The notes beneath the pieces were generated by a model. It was not told the origin of the DNA, did not search any database, and saw only the letters and a list, made by a program, of their open reading frames with translations. Shown in pieces: positions 18,505 to 28,814 of a stretch of DNA of 64,000 nt. The number at the start of each line of letters is the position of its first letter. Position 1 is the stretch's first letter. The translations under genes and the position numbers were made by a program. This DNA is from Rivibacter subsaxonicus (lineage in GTDB: Bacteria; Pseudomonadota; Gammaproteobacteria; Burkholderiales; Burkholderiaceae_C): positions 248,001 to 312,000 of the forward strand of contig NZ_SHKP01000006.1 of the NCBI RefSeq assembly GCF_004217215.1. Reading direction: 5' to 3'.

Positions 18505-19266
18505 CTAGTTGCGTACCGGCGCGCTGGTGGGAAGGAGTCGCGCGCCCGCGCCGCGCACGGCCGGGCCCGGCGCGGCAGGCGCCATCTCGACCGCGCTGGC
18601 GCTGGTGCCGGCAACGGTGGACGCGGGGCCGCCCTCGGGCGCGCGTCGCGCACCGTTGAAGCGCTTGCTCCAGTAGGCCACCCGCATGTCCTCGACGCGC
18701 ACCTTGCCGCCGGTGCGCGGCGCGTGGATGAACTTGCCGTCGCCGACGTAGATGCCGACGTGCGAGAAGGTGCTGCGCAAGGTGTTGAAGAACACCAGGT
18801 CACCCGGCTTGAGTTCGGCCCGCTCGACCTTGAGCCAGCCCGGCGTGCTGGCCTGCTCCTTGGAGCGGCGCGGCAGCATCAGGCCGACGCTGGCCTCGAA
18901 GACATGGCGCGTGAAGCCGCTGCAGTCGAAACCCTGCTCGACACTCTGGCCGCCGCGGCGATAGCGCACACCGAGGAAGTTCATGGCCGAGCCGATCAGG
19001 CCGGTGGCCCAGTCCGAGGCCTCGGCGGCCAGGCCCGAGGCGGTGCTCGTGCGATCGACCGCTTCGCCGTCGAGGAAGCCGCGCTCGTGCAGCAGCCTCA
19101 GCACCGGGTCGGCGCCGGCCGTGGCACTGGCCGCCGTTGCCGGGGCATGCGCGCCGGGCAACTCGTCCGGCGCAGCGTGAACACCGAACGACAGCGCCAG
19201 CGCGCACGCCGCGGCCGCGCGCAGCAGGGCGCGGGGCAGGGTGGGGCGAGGGGCGTGGCCGGACAT
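18505..19266 (-). CDS. NlpC/P60-family peptidoglycan endopeptidase, secreted
   Basis: The 253-residue protein has a signal peptide (ALLRAAAACALALSFGVHA) and an NlpC/P60 domain with catalytic Cys115 in GFDCSGFTRHVF, His169 in SHVGIYVGDG and the third polar position at His181 in FIHAPRTGG. Such enzymes cleave peptide crosslinks or stem peptides of murein. The tail is Ala/Pro-rich and probably disordered. The ATG at 19266 is preferred over an upstream frame extension that has no signal peptide character. Confidence 0.88.
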   Translation of the reverse strand: MSGHAPRPTLPRALLRAAAACALALSFGVHAAPDELPGAHAPATAASATAGADPVLRLLHERGFLDGEAVDRTSTASGLAAEASDWATGLIGSAMNFLGVRYRRGGQSVEQGFDCSGFTRHVFEASVGLMLPRRSKEQASTPGWLKVERAELKPGDLVFFNTLRSTFSHVGIYVGDGKFIHAPRTGGKVRVEDMRVAYWSKRFNGARRAPEGGPASTVAGTSASAVEMAPAAPGPAVRGAGARLLPTSAPVRN

Positions 19267-19409
19267 CGACGCGCAGCGTAGCGGCGCCGGCGCCGGGGCG
19301 TCAACCCAGAAAGCCCGGAAATCCGCTGATCTAACAAGCACTTACGTTCAGGTCTCGGCACACTTGGGGCCGCGCGCTTGCGCACCCAAGCTCACCGAGG
19401 AGAGGCACG

Positions 19410-20389
<980 letters not shown>

Positions 20390-20393
<4 letters not shown>

Positions 20394-20578
20394 GCGGCCA
20401 GGCCAAAGGGGTAGGCCTCCTGCCGCGCCACGTCGTCGTCGACCGGCGCCGTGAGGTGGACGCCCTCGTCGTGGTGCCCGAGCTCGAACTGGGTGCCGTA
20501 GGGCTGGGCCGGGCCGTCGTGCCCCTGTGTGATCGGGGCTGCAAGGTGGCGCCTTGGCGGGCGGACCAGCATCCCCAA
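20390..20578 (-). pseudogene. Possible C-terminal gene remnant, unrecognised
   Basis: A 62-codon frame convergent with acuI has protein-like composition (PYGTQFELGHHDEGVHL, then VARQEAYPFGLAA at the end). It has no ribosome binding site and no upstream continuation. It may be the leftover 3' end of a gene, in keeping with other 3' fragments in this window, or chance. I do not recognise the family. Confidence 0.3.
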
Positions 20579-20587
20579 TGCCGTGTA

Positions 20588-20625
20588 GGCGCCGGCAGGC
20601 GGAAAACACCGCCTTGCCGGGCGCC
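20588..20625. promoter_or_regulatory. Strong hairpin in the prpE leader region
   Basis: GGCGCCGGCAGGCGG (20588-20602) pairs with CCGCCTTGCCGGGCGCC (20609-20625) around the loop AAAACA, with two small bulges. It lies 68 bases before the prpE ATG. It could terminate acuI transcription or the antisense remnant, or attenuate prpE. No T-tract follows on the plus strand; on the minus strand the loop reads TGTTTT. Confidence 0.45.
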
Positions 20626-20693
20626 CGGCGTCAGTGCATCGTCAGCGCTCGCGGTTTCAATGGCCGCCGCAGGCATAACGAGGAGACAGCACG

Positions 20694-22598
20694 ATGGACT
20701 ACGAGGCCTACCACCGCCGCTCGATTGCCGAGCCCGAGGCCCACTGGCGCGAGCAGGCCGCGCTCGTGGACTGGCAGCGTCCCTTCGAGCAGGTACTCGA
20801 TCACTCGAACCCGCCGTTCGCGAAGTGGTTCGTCGGCGGCACCACCAACCTCTGCCACAACGCGGTCGACCGCCACCTCGCCACGCGCGGCGGGCAGAAC
20901 GCGCTGGTCTGGGTCTCGACCGAGGTCGATCGCGAAGTCACCTACAGCTACCGCGACCTGCATGCCGAGGTGCAGCGCATGGCGGCCATCCTGCTCGCGC
21001 TCGGCGTGCAGCCGGGCGACCGCGTGCTGATCTACATGCCGATGATTCCGCAGGCGGTGTTCGCGATGCTGGCCTGCGCGCGCATCGGCGCGATCCACTC
21101 GGTGGTGTTCGGCGGCTTCGCCAGCCAGAGCCTGGCCAACCGCATCGACGACGCGCGGCCGAAGCTCGTGGTCAGCGCCGACGCCGGATCGCGCGGCGGC
21201 AAGGTGGTGGCCTACAAGCCGCTGCTCGACGCGGCCATCGATTTCGCGCAGCACAAGCCCGAGCGCGTGCTGCTGGTCGATCGCGGCCTCAGCGCCATGG
21301 AGCGCGTGCCGGGGCGCGACGTGGACTACGCGCCGCTGCGCGAACAGCACCTCGATGCCGAGGTGCCTGTGACCTGGCTCGAATCGACGACGCCGAGCTA
21401 CACGATCTACACCAGTGGGACCACCGGTAGACCGAAGGGCGTGCAGCGCGACACCGGCGGCTACTGCGTGGCGCTGGCCGCGAGCATGAGGAGCATCTTC
21501 CGCTGCGAGCCGGGCGAGACCTACTTCTGCACCAGCGACATCGGCTGGGTCGTCGGCCATTGCTACATCGTCTATGGGCCGCTGATCCACGGCATGACGA
21601 CGATCCTCTACGAAGGCCTGCCGATCCGGCCCGATGCCGCGATCTGGTGGCGTCTGGTCGAGAAGTACAAGGTCACGGCGATGTTCAGCTCGCCGACCGC
21701 GGTGCGCGTGCTCAAGAAGCATGACCCGGCGCTGCTCAAGCAGCACGACCTGAGCTCGCTGCGCGGCCTCTACCTCGCCGGCGAGCCGCTCGACGAGCCG
21801 ACCGCGCAGTGGATTGCCGACGGTATCGGCCGCCCGATCATCGACAACTACTGGCAGACCGAATCCGGCTGGCCGATCCTGACGCTGGCCAACGGCATCG
21901 ACGGCGTGGCGCCGAAGACACCGAAGTTCGGCAGCCCCGGCCTGCCGATGCCCGGCTTCGACGTCAGGCTGATCGACGACGCCAGCGGCGAGGAGCTGAC
22001 CGAGCCCAATCGCAAGGGCGTGCTGGTGGTTGCCGGGCCGACGCCGCCCGGCTTCATGCAGACCGTCTGGGGCGACGACGCGCGCTACGTCAACACCTAC
22101 TGGAAGACGGTGCCGGGCAAGAGCGTCTACAGCACCTTCGACTGGGGCATCCGCGACGCCGACGGCTACTACTTCATCCTCGGCCGCACCGACGACGTGA
22201 TCAACGTCGCCGGCCACCGGCTGGGCACGCGCGAGATCGAGGAGGCCGTCTCCGGCCATGCCGCGGTCGCCGAGGTCGCTGTGGTCGGCGTCGCCGACGA
22301 ACTCAAGGGCCAGGTCGCGATGGCTTTCGTGGTGCTCAAGGATTCCTCGCTCGCGGCCGACGCCGCCGGCGCGTTGAAGCTCGAGGGCGAGATCATGAAG
22401 CGCGTCGACGAGACGCTCGGCGCGGTGGCGCGCCCGGCGCGGGTGCGCTTCGTGACGCTGCTGCCCAAGACCCGCTCGGGCAAGCTGCTGCGGCGCGCGA
22501 TCCAGGCCGTGTGCGAGGGCCGCGATCCGGGCGACCTGACGACGATCGAGGATCCGTCGGCGCTGCAGCAGGTGCGGGATCTGGTGGCGACGCGCTGA
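20694..22598 (+). CDS. prpE: Propionate-CoA ligase
   Basis: This 634-residue AMP-forming acyl-CoA synthetase converts propionate, ATP and CoA to propionyl-CoA. It has the AMP-binding loop IYTSGTTGRPKGVQRD, the family motif DNYWQTESGWPI, the hinge region FILGRTDDVINVAGHRLGTREIEE and the catalytic C-terminal Lys in LLPKTRSGKLLRR. The opening YHRRSIAEPEAHWREQA is typical of PrpE. GAGGAG precedes the ATG. With acuI upstream it forms a propionyl-CoA-producing pair. The gap downstream (22599-22836) has only an 8-base inverted repeat (GCAACTCG at 22655, complement at 22686) and no gene that I can see. Confidence 0.95.
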   Translation: MDYEAYHRRSIAEPEAHWREQAALVDWQRPFEQVLDHSNPPFAKWFVGGTTNLCHNAVDRHLATRGGQNALVWVSTEVDREVTYSYRDLHAEVQRMAAILLALGVQPGDRVLIYMPMIPQAVFAMLACARIGAIHSVVFGGFASQSLANRIDDARPKLVVSADAGSRGGKVVAYKPLLDAAIDFAQHKPERVLLVDRGLSAMERVPGRDVDYAPLREQHLDAEVPVTWLESTTPSYTIYTSGTTGRPKGVQRDTGGYCVALAASMRSIFRCEPGETYFCTSDIGWVVGHCYIVYGPLIHGMTTILYEGLPIRPDAAIWWRLVEKYKVTAMFSSPTAVRVLKKHDPALLKQHDLSSLRGLYLAGEPLDEPTAQWIADGIGRPIIDNYWQTESGWPILTLANGIDGVAPKTPKFGSPGLPMPGFDVRLIDDASGEELTEPNRKGVLVVAGPTPPGFMQTVWGDDARYVNTYWKTVPGKSVYSTFDWGIRDADGYYFILGRTDDVINVAGHRLGTREIEEAVSGHAAVAEVAVVGVADELKGQVAMAFVVLKDSSLAADAAGALKLEGEIMKRVDETLGAVARPARVRFVTLLPKTRSGKLLRRAIQAVCEGRDPGDLTTIEDPSALQQVRDLVATR

Positions 22599-22836
22599 AG
22601 CGTCGATGCGCCTTGCGGTCGGTCGCGCGGACTCGCAGGTGGCGCAGGCTGCTTGCAACTCGTCGCGGAGGTTCCCGCCAGCGAACGAGTTGCCCGATCG
22701 CGGTCAAAGGATCGACCGACAAGCGGCGTCGCGATTGAGCAGCGCGGCGCAGCACAGCACGCTGCCGACCGCGCGCTGGCAAGGCAGCGACCAAAGACTT
22801 GGCTAGCCACCTCGACACGAAGTGCCGTCTCTTGCC

Positions 22837-24237
22837 TCAGGCAGTTGCCGCGAGCAACTTCACGAGCTTGCCTGCGGCCGCCCCGCCGAATCGCTTGATG
22901 CGCTCGCGCGTCTCGACCACCGTGGGGTGGTCGCGCTGCTGCCCGATGCCGCTCAGCGGGTTGAGCCGCGTGTCCCTGGCCCAGGTCGCCAGCGCCGGAA
23001 ACGCGGCGCGCGCCTGCTCGCCGGCCATGGCCGCCAGATAGGCCGACAGGTAGTCGGCCGGCTGGTCCCAGTAGGCGATCGGCGGGCACAGGCGGTTCTT
23101 GTCGTCGTCGCGCTCGATGGTGGCCTCGACGACGCCCAGCAGCGCGAACTGGTAGCAGGCGAAGCCCCAGAGGCAGGGCTGCACGGTGACCCGATCCGCC
23201 TCGAAGATCGGCCGCAGCGCGGGGCGCGCCAAGCCCTGCGCGGCGCAGTGCACGTGCAGCGTGTGTGCGTCCGTGGGCACCGTCCCGCCGTCAAGGACGA
23301 TACGGTCGCGTTCGATGCGCCGCACGCGGCCCATCCGCACCACGTCTTCGATCTTGCGCAGCAGGCCCAGTTCGGCCTCGCTGATGATCGCGCCGTGGCA
23401 CATCGTGGGCATCACTGCGGTGTCGACCCGCAGCAGGAACCCGTCCGACTCCAGTCGGAGAAGAACATCCTCGACCGAAGCGGCCTCGGCCATGGCCTGC
23501 AACTGCAAGCCGACGCCGGCGTAGAAGTCGGGCAGGTAGGTGTGCGGCTGGTGGTAGCGGCGGTTCAACCACCAGCCTTCGCGGGGCTTGATCCACCTGA
23601 TGGCCGGCGCCGGCACGCCCTGGGCCAGCAGCCACACGCAGGTGTCCAGTGCGGTCTTGCCCGCCCCGACGATGACGAATCGCTCGGGCCGGTCGCCGAT
23701 GCGCGTGAGCTCGCCGGCGGCGATGCACCGTACGCCATCGGCCACGGCGAACGGGGGTGCGCTGGTGGCCGGAATGGAGCCTTCGAGATAGGTGGTGTCC
23801 ACCAGCTTGCGCCGTACGCGCACTTCGCGGGTGACACCGGTGAGGGCAGGGGTGAAGTGGTGCCGGCCGGTCGGGTCCCGGCCGTAGTCGCTGCCGGGAA
23901 AGTAGCGCACGCGCCCGCTGGCCAGGAAGTGCTGCTGCATCACCCGGGCGAAGTAGGCGCGCAGTTCGTCGGCCGTGGCGAGTTCGTAGAACCCGGCGTT
24001 CAGACCGGACCGGTCGATCGCGTCCTGCCCCAGCGGCACCGAGTCCACGCCGTAGAAGGCCGAGGGCTGGTGCAGACGAACGAAGGGGTAGGCGTCGATC
24101 CAGTGTCCGCCGGGCGCGTGACGCCGGTCGACGATCGTGACGGTGGCATCCGAGTGTGTGAGCAATGCATCGGTGAAGGCCATGCCGGCCGCGCCGGCCC
24201 CCACCACGAGGTAGTCCGTCTCAGTCAGGTCGCTCAT
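22837..24237 (-). CDS. Flavin-containing monooxygenase-like NAD(P)/FAD oxidoreductase
   Basis: The 466-residue protein begins with an FAD motif (YLVVGAGAAGMAF) and has a second nucleotide-binding motif in RFVIVGAGKTALDTCVWLL, the layout of FMO/Baeyer-Villiger-related enzymes. The intervening GGHWIDAYPFVRLHQPS is in the position of the family's FAD-binding region. It should oxygenate or oxidise a small substrate that I cannot name. The ATG at 24237 is chosen because upstream extension has no coding character. The nearest regulator gene, a GlxA-type activator, lies 173 bases upstream on the same strand. Confidence 0.82.
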   Translation of the reverse strand: MSDLTETDYLVVGAGAAGMAFTDALLTHSDATVTIVDRRHAPGGHWIDAYPFVRLHQPSAFYGVDSVPLGQDAIDRSGLNAGFYELATADELRAYFARVMQQHFLASGRVRYFPGSDYGRDPTGRHHFTPALTGVTREVRVRRKLVDTTYLEGSIPATSAPPFAVADGVRCIAAGELTRIGDRPERFVIVGAGKTALDTCVWLLAQGVPAPAIRWIKPREGWWLNRRYHQPHTYLPDFYAGVGLQLQAMAEAASVEDVLLRLESDGFLLRVDTAVMPTMCHGAIISEAELGLLRKIEDVVRMGRVRRIERDRIVLDGGTVPTDAHTLHVHCAAQGLARPALRPIFEADRVTVQPCLWGFACYQFALLGVVEATIERDDDKNRLCPPIAYWDQPADYLSAYLAAMAGEQARAAFPALATWARDTRLNPLSGIGQQRDHPTVVETRERIKRFGGAAAGKLVKLLAATA

Positions 24238-24410
24238 TGCCGCTGCCCTGGGTGCGCCAAGGCGCAGGATAGCGCCACGGCTGCGCCGCATTGGACCCGG
24301 TTTCCGGTGGCTTGGCGTGTGGCGCTGTACCAGGGTGCGATGTCGAGTCCGCGCGAGCATTGAACTTCCAAACCGTGCCTTTCCCCGGCGCCTCCGCGGC
24401 CCGCACCGCG

Positions 24411-25445
24411 CTATGGCCGCGCGAACTCCGGGATGCGAAAGCGCTTGCGGTACGCGCCCGGCGCCATGCCGGTGGTGCGCTTGAACAGGCGGCGGAAGAA
24501 GGCCCCGTCTTCGTAGCCCACGCGCCAGCCGATCTCATCCACCGGCGCATCGGTGCGCTCCAGCCGGCGCTTGGCGTCCTCAATGCGCAGCCGCTGCACG
24601 TAGGCGATCGGCGCCAGGCCAGTGGCCGCGGTGAAGCGGCGCTTGAAGGTGCGCTCGGCCAGCTTGGACCGCTGGATCATCTCGTCCACCGGGCTGGCCA
24701 CCGAGAAGTGCGTGGCGAGCCAGCGCTGCGCGGCCTCGATTTCGGCGTCGCCATGGTCGCTCCGCCCCTCGAAGGTGATGTACGGCGCCAGGCCGTCCTG
24801 GTGCCACTGCAGCGCAAACAGTCGGGCCAGCGCCTGCGCGTCGGTGGCGCCGGCGTAGCGCGCAATCAGGTACAGCACCATGTCGTGCCAGGTGGTCGAC
24901 GCCCCCGAGCTCACGAGATCCTCGCGCTGGCCCGAGATCACCAGCACCCGCTCGGGGTGGATCGGCACCAGGGGGTGCGCGGCCGAGAACTGGCTTGCGT
25001 AGGCAAAGTGCACCGTCGCGTCCTTGCCGTCGAACAGCCCCGTCTCGGCGAGCAGGAAGATGCCCGAGCAGGCCGAACAGAGCACCGCGCCGCGCTCGTG
25101 CATGCGCTTGAGCCAGGCCACCAGCCGCGGATAGCGGCCGGCCTCCCAGCCCGTGCCGCGCACCAGCAGCGAAGGCACGATCACGATGTCGGTGGCGCTG
25201 ATGTCGTCGATCGAGCGTTGCACGAGCACCGGCACGCCGCTGGCAATGTCCAGCGCCCCGACCGCCTCGCCGACGATCTCGACCTGGAACGGCGCCTGCG
25301 CCGGCGTCTGCGGCAGCCCCATCAGCGCAGAGGCGTTGAACACGTCATAGATGCCGGCCAGCGTGGCGAAGCCGGCATCGGGCAACGCGACCAGCGAGAC
25401 GTGGCGGGCGGCGGACGGGGCAGGCGGGTTCGAAGCTCGGGGCAT
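24411..25445 (-). CDS. GlxA-family transcriptional regulator (DJ-1/PfpI-like domain plus AraC-type HTH)
   Basis: The 344-residue protein starts MPRASNPP. The first 200 residues form a DJ-1/PfpI-like fold with the nucleophile-elbow sequence AVLCSACSGIFLLAETGLF. The C-terminal AraC module has two helix-turn-helices (KLAERTFKRRFTAATGLAPIAYVQ and the signature VGYEDGAFFRRLFKRTTGMAPGAYRKRF). Family members sense small metabolites such as choline, arginine or carnitine derivatives. It is divergent from the methyltransferase at 25562 with 116 bases between them, so it may control that gene, the flavin monooxygenase downstream, or both. Confidence 0.9.
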   Translation of the reverse strand: MPRASNPPAPSAARHVSLVALPDAGFATLAGIYDVFNASALMGLPQTPAQAPFQVEIVGEAVGALDIASGVPVLVQRSIDDISATDIVIVPSLLVRGTGWEAGRYPRLVAWLKRMHERGAVLCSACSGIFLLAETGLFDGKDATVHFAYASQFSAAHPLVPIHPERVLVISGQREDLVSSGASTTWHDMVLYLIARYAGATDAQALARLFALQWHQDGLAPYITFEGRSDHGDAEIEAAQRWLATHFSVASPVDEMIQRSKLAERTFKRRFTAATGLAPIAYVQRLRIEDAKRRLERTDAPVDEIGWRVGYEDGAFFRRLFKRTTGMAPGAYRKRFRIPEFARP

Positions 25446-25561
25446 CGCGATGTCCTGGGCGTTGGCACAAACGGACCGATCTTGGGCGATTTCCGCTCTG
25501 CCGTGAATGGTGCCGCCTCGCGACGATGGGCGCCTGTTCAACCTCACCCGCAGGAAATCCC

Positions 25562-26635
25562 ATGGACCACCCCACCACCGCCCTCGACATGGCCAAGGTC
25601 GAGGCCTTCGCGATGCGCTCCATCGGCGACGTCACCGCCGGCTACACCGGCGTGATGGTCAGCCTCGGCCACAAGCTCGGCCTGTACAAGGCGCTGGCCG
25701 CCGTCGGCCCGCTCAGCGCGAAGGAACTCGCCCGGCGCGCCGGCTGCGCCGAACGCTATGTGCGCGAATGGCTCAACGCGCAGGCCGCCGGTGGCTACCT
25801 CGGCTTCCACGCTGTCAGCGACACCTACGAGCTCTCGCCCGAACACGCGCTGGTGCTGGCCGACGAGGACAGCCCCGTGTTCATCCCGCATGCCTGGAAC
25901 GTGCCGGCCGCGATGTGGTTCGACGAACCGAAGGCGCTCGAGGCGTTTCGCACCGGTCGCGGCGTGGCCTGGGGCGAGCACGATGAGCGCATGGCCTGCG
26001 GCGTGGCCGCGTTCTACCGCAACGGCTACCGCGCGAGCCTGGTGCCGCAGTGGCTGCCGGCATTGGACGGCGTGGTCGCGCAGCTCGAGTCGGGCATCTG
26101 CGTGGCCGACATCGGCTGCGGGCACGGCCACGCCACGCTGCTGATGGCCGAGGCCTTCCCGAACTCGCGCTTCCACGGCTTCGACACCCATGCCGCGTCG
26201 GTCGAGGAAGCCCGCAGGCACGCGGCCGCCGCCGGGCTGGCCGAGCGCGCCTCGTTCGCGACGGCGCGCGCCACCGACTACCCGGACCAGCGCTACGGCC
26301 TGATCTGCTTCTTCGACACGCTGCACGACCTGGGCGATCCGGTGGCCGCTGCCGAGCACGCCGCCGCGACGCTGGCGCCGGGCGGCACGGTGCTGCTGGT
26401 GGAGCCGTTCGCGCACGACCGCGTCGAGGACAACCACTCGGCGGTCGGCCAGCTGTACTACAGCGGCTCGTCGCTGATCTGCTGTGCGCATGCGATCGCC
26501 GAGGGCGGCAAGCTCGTGCTGGGTGCGCAGGCCGGGCCCAAGCGCCTGGCCGACGTGTTCCGCAAGGCCGGCTTCGCGCACTTTCGGCGCGCGGCGGAGA
26601 CGCCGTTCAACCTGATCTTCGAGATCCGGCGCTGA
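25562..26635 (+). CDS. SAM-dependent methyltransferase with N-terminal winged helix (Rv2258c-like)
   Basis: The 357-residue protein has an N-terminal winged-helix-like region (VMVSLGHKLGLYKALAAV, then KELARRAGCAERYVREWL) and a class I methyltransferase core with motif I VADIGCGHGHATLLMAEAFP and a following FFDTLHDLGDP. This two-domain layout is that of Rv2258c and related small-molecule methyltransferases. AGGAAA precedes the ATG. It stands opposite a GlxA-type regulator and 22 bases before a LysR regulator gene. Confidence 0.87.
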   Translation: MDHPTTALDMAKVEAFAMRSIGDVTAGYTGVMVSLGHKLGLYKALAAVGPLSAKELARRAGCAERYVREWLNAQAAGGYLGFHAVSDTYELSPEHALVLADEDSPVFIPHAWNVPAAMWFDEPKALEAFRTGRGVAWGEHDERMACGVAAFYRNGYRASLVPQWLPALDGVVAQLESGICVADIGCGHGHATLLMAEAFPNSRFHGFDTHAASVEEARRHAAAAGLAERASFATARATDYPDQRYGLICFFDTLHDLGDPVAAAEHAAATLAPGGTVLLVEPFAHDRVEDNHSAVGQLYYSGSSLICCAHAIAEGGKLVLGAQAGPKRLADVFRKAGFAHFRRAAETPFNLIFEIRR

Positions 26636-26657
26636 CGCCATCCACGAGGGCTGCACG

Positions 26658-27611
26658 ATGGACCAATTGCGCGCGATGCGCACCTTCGCCGAGGTTGCCG
26701 GGCGAGGCGGCTTTGCCGCGGCGGCGCGTGCGCTCGACCTCGCGCCATCGGTCGTCACGCGCCTGGTGGCCGACCTGGAAGACCAGCTCGGCGCCCGGCT
26801 GCTGACCCGCACCACGCGGCGCGTGGCGCTGACGCCGATCGGCCAGCAGTACCTGCGACGGGCGCAGGGCATCCTGCGCGACGTCGACGAGGCCGCCGCC
26901 GTGGCGTCGCAAGGCCAGCGCGATCTGCGCGGCCGCGTGCGCCTCATCGCGCCGCCGCTCTTCACCACCCGGCAACTGATGCCGCGGCTGGCGCGCCTGC
27001 ACAAGCTGCATCCGGGGATGGCCATCGACCTCACCGCCGACGGCCCGGTGGACAGCGTTCACGAGTCGCATGACATCAGCGTCGTCGTGCGCGCCGACCA
27101 GCTCGATGGCGACTTCGTTGCCTATCGTCTGGCGCTTTCGCAGGTGCTGTTGTGTGCGGCGCCCGGCTACCTGCGGCAGCGCGGCCGACCGCAGCACCCG
27201 CATGAGCTCGCGGACCACGCGCTGCTGGTCGCGGCATCGACGCGCACTCCGCGCAGCCTCGTGATGACGGATTCCGCCGGTACGACCGCCGAGATCGCGC
27301 TCGCCCATCCGCTGCTCAGCACGTCCAACGCCGAGCTCTGCCACTCGGGCGCGCTGGCCGGCATGGGTATCGCGGCGCTGCCGACCTTTGCGGTGCAGGC
27401 CGACCTCGAGCAGGGTCGGCTCGAGCGCGTGATCGGAGACTGGCGCCTGTTCGACGTGGCCGTGCATGCGTGCCTGCCGAGCCGCCGGCAGGTTCCCGCG
27501 GTCGTGCGTGCCATGCTGGACTTTCTGCGCGCCGAGTTCCCGGGCGCCGATCACGACCCCTGGCTCCCGCACTCGGCGCCGATGCAATCGCGGCTGCGGC
27601 TCGCTGCCTGA
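26658..27611 (+). CDS. LysR-family transcriptional regulator
   Basis: The 317-residue protein has the LysR helix-turn-helix at residues 1-60 (MRTFAEVAGRGGFAAAARAL, then LAPSVVTRLVADLEDQLGARLLTRTTRRVALT) and a periplasmic-binding-type effector domain. It follows the methyltransferase by 22 bases on the same strand, so they may be co-transcribed. LysR proteins usually act on divergent genes; here no divergent partner adjoins, and the target is unknown. Confidence 0.92.
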   Translation: MDQLRAMRTFAEVAGRGGFAAAARALDLAPSVVTRLVADLEDQLGARLLTRTTRRVALTPIGQQYLRRAQGILRDVDEAAAVASQGQRDLRGRVRLIAPPLFTTRQLMPRLARLHKLHPGMAIDLTADGPVDSVHESHDISVVVRADQLDGDFVAYRLALSQVLLCAAPGYLRQRGRPQHPHELADHALLVAASTRTPRSLVMTDSAGTTAEIALAHPLLSTSNAELCHSGALAGMGIAALPTFAVQADLEQGRLERVIGDWRLFDVAVHACLPSRRQVPAVVRAMLDFLRAEFPGADHDPWLPHSAPMQSRLRLAA

Positions 27612-27665
27612 ACGGGGCCAGCCCGACGCCGCGCGATGGAGATCCGGACGATGTAGAAGCTCGGC

Positions 27666-28691
27666 ATGGGCTCGCCGGTCCCCGTGTTCGCCATCCTCTA
27701 TCCGGGTGACCGGACGGCCCGCGATCGCTCGGATCCGGCGGCGAGTCGCTTCGCTGCGCTGTTCGACGCCTTTGCGCTTGCCGGCGTGCAGGTCGAGCCG
27801 GCCGTGTACCACGACGACTTCTGCGACGAAGTCGAAGCGCAGCTGCTGCGACTGCGCGGCGTGCTGGTCTGGCACAACCCGGTCGAAGGCGGCCGCAGCC
27901 GACGCATGCTGGACGCCATGCTGCAGCGCGTCGCCTCGGCTGGAGTCTTCGTCAGCGCGCACCCGCAGACGATCATCCGGATGGGCACGAAGGACGTGCT
28001 CGTCGCGACGAGGGACCTGCCGTTCGGCTGCGACACGCACCGCGTGGATTCGATCGACCAGCTCATCGTCGATCTGCCGCGGCGATTGGCACAAGGGCCA
28101 CGCGTCCTCAAGCAGCATCGAGGCCACAGCGGCATCGGCGTCTGGCGCATCGCGCAGGAGGGCGCCGACTCCTTTGCACTCCAACATGCGCAGCGCGGAT
28201 CCACCGAAGAGCACGGTCCCTTGTCCCTGGTGCTGGAACGACTCGCGCCGTACTTCGCAGCCGGCGGTCACATGGTGGATCAGGCCTGGCAGCGCCGACT
28301 GCCGGAGGGCATGGTGCGGGCCTATCTGGTTCGGGATCGCGTGGCCGGCTTCGGCCACCAGGCAGTCAACGCGCTGTATCCCGCCGCACCGGGCGAGCCC
28401 GCTCCCCAGCCCGGTCCACGGCTCTACAGCGGCCCGGAAGATGGACGATTTCAGCCGCTGCGGCGTCTGCTGGAGGGCGAATGGGTGGACATGCTGGCGG
28501 GCCGACTCGGCATCGCGAGCGATCGCCTGCCCGTGCTGTGGGACGCAGACTTCCTGCTCGGGGAGTCCTCGGATCCGGCGCAGGGGCGCTACGTGCTCTG
28601 CGAGATCAACGTCAGCAGCGTCGCCCCGTACCCCGAAACTGCGAACGCCGAGATCGTGAAGGCGATCAAGTCGGTACTGGCGGCAAGCTAG
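27666..28691 (+). CDS. ATP-grasp-like protein (Cj0069-type)
   Basis: The 341-residue protein has an ATP-grasp-like core: PRVLKQHRGHSGIGVWRI resembles the flexible ATP-clamping strand and loop, and YVLCEINVSSVAPYP resembles the C-terminal metal-binding E-x-N motif. I relate it to the poorly known Cj0069 group. If active it would join a carboxylate to an amine or thiol using ATP, but neither substrate is known. A downstream gap (28692-28814) has no gene. The start lacks a clear ribosome binding site. Confidence 0.7.
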   Translation: MGSPVPVFAILYPGDRTARDRSDPAASRFAALFDAFALAGVQVEPAVYHDDFCDEVEAQLLRLRGVLVWHNPVEGGRSRRMLDAMLQRVASAGVFVSAHPQTIIRMGTKDVLVATRDLPFGCDTHRVDSIDQLIVDLPRRLAQGPRVLKQHRGHSGIGVWRIAQEGADSFALQHAQRGSTEEHGPLSLVLERLAPYFAAGGHMVDQAWQRRLPEGMVRAYLVRDRVAGFGHQAVNALYPAAPGEPAPQPGPRLYSGPEDGRFQPLRRLLEGEWVDMLAGRLGIASDRLPVLWDADFLLGESSDPAQGRYVLCEINVSSVAPYPETANAEIVKAIKSVLAAS

Positions 28692-28814
28692 ACGCGCATC
28701 CGCTATCGCCGGCCAGGCTCGGAGACCGACGTAGCGTCTGCGCTCCCGCTCCGAAGTGCGGGCCGTCCTCGATGGATGGCTGCAGTGCGGACCATTGGCG
28801 CCCGCGACCGGAGC

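Noticed and set aside
22599-22836. A tRNA or small RNA gene in the gap after prpE
   Set aside because: The 8-base inverted repeat does not extend to a cloverleaf and no T-loop or CCA end is present.
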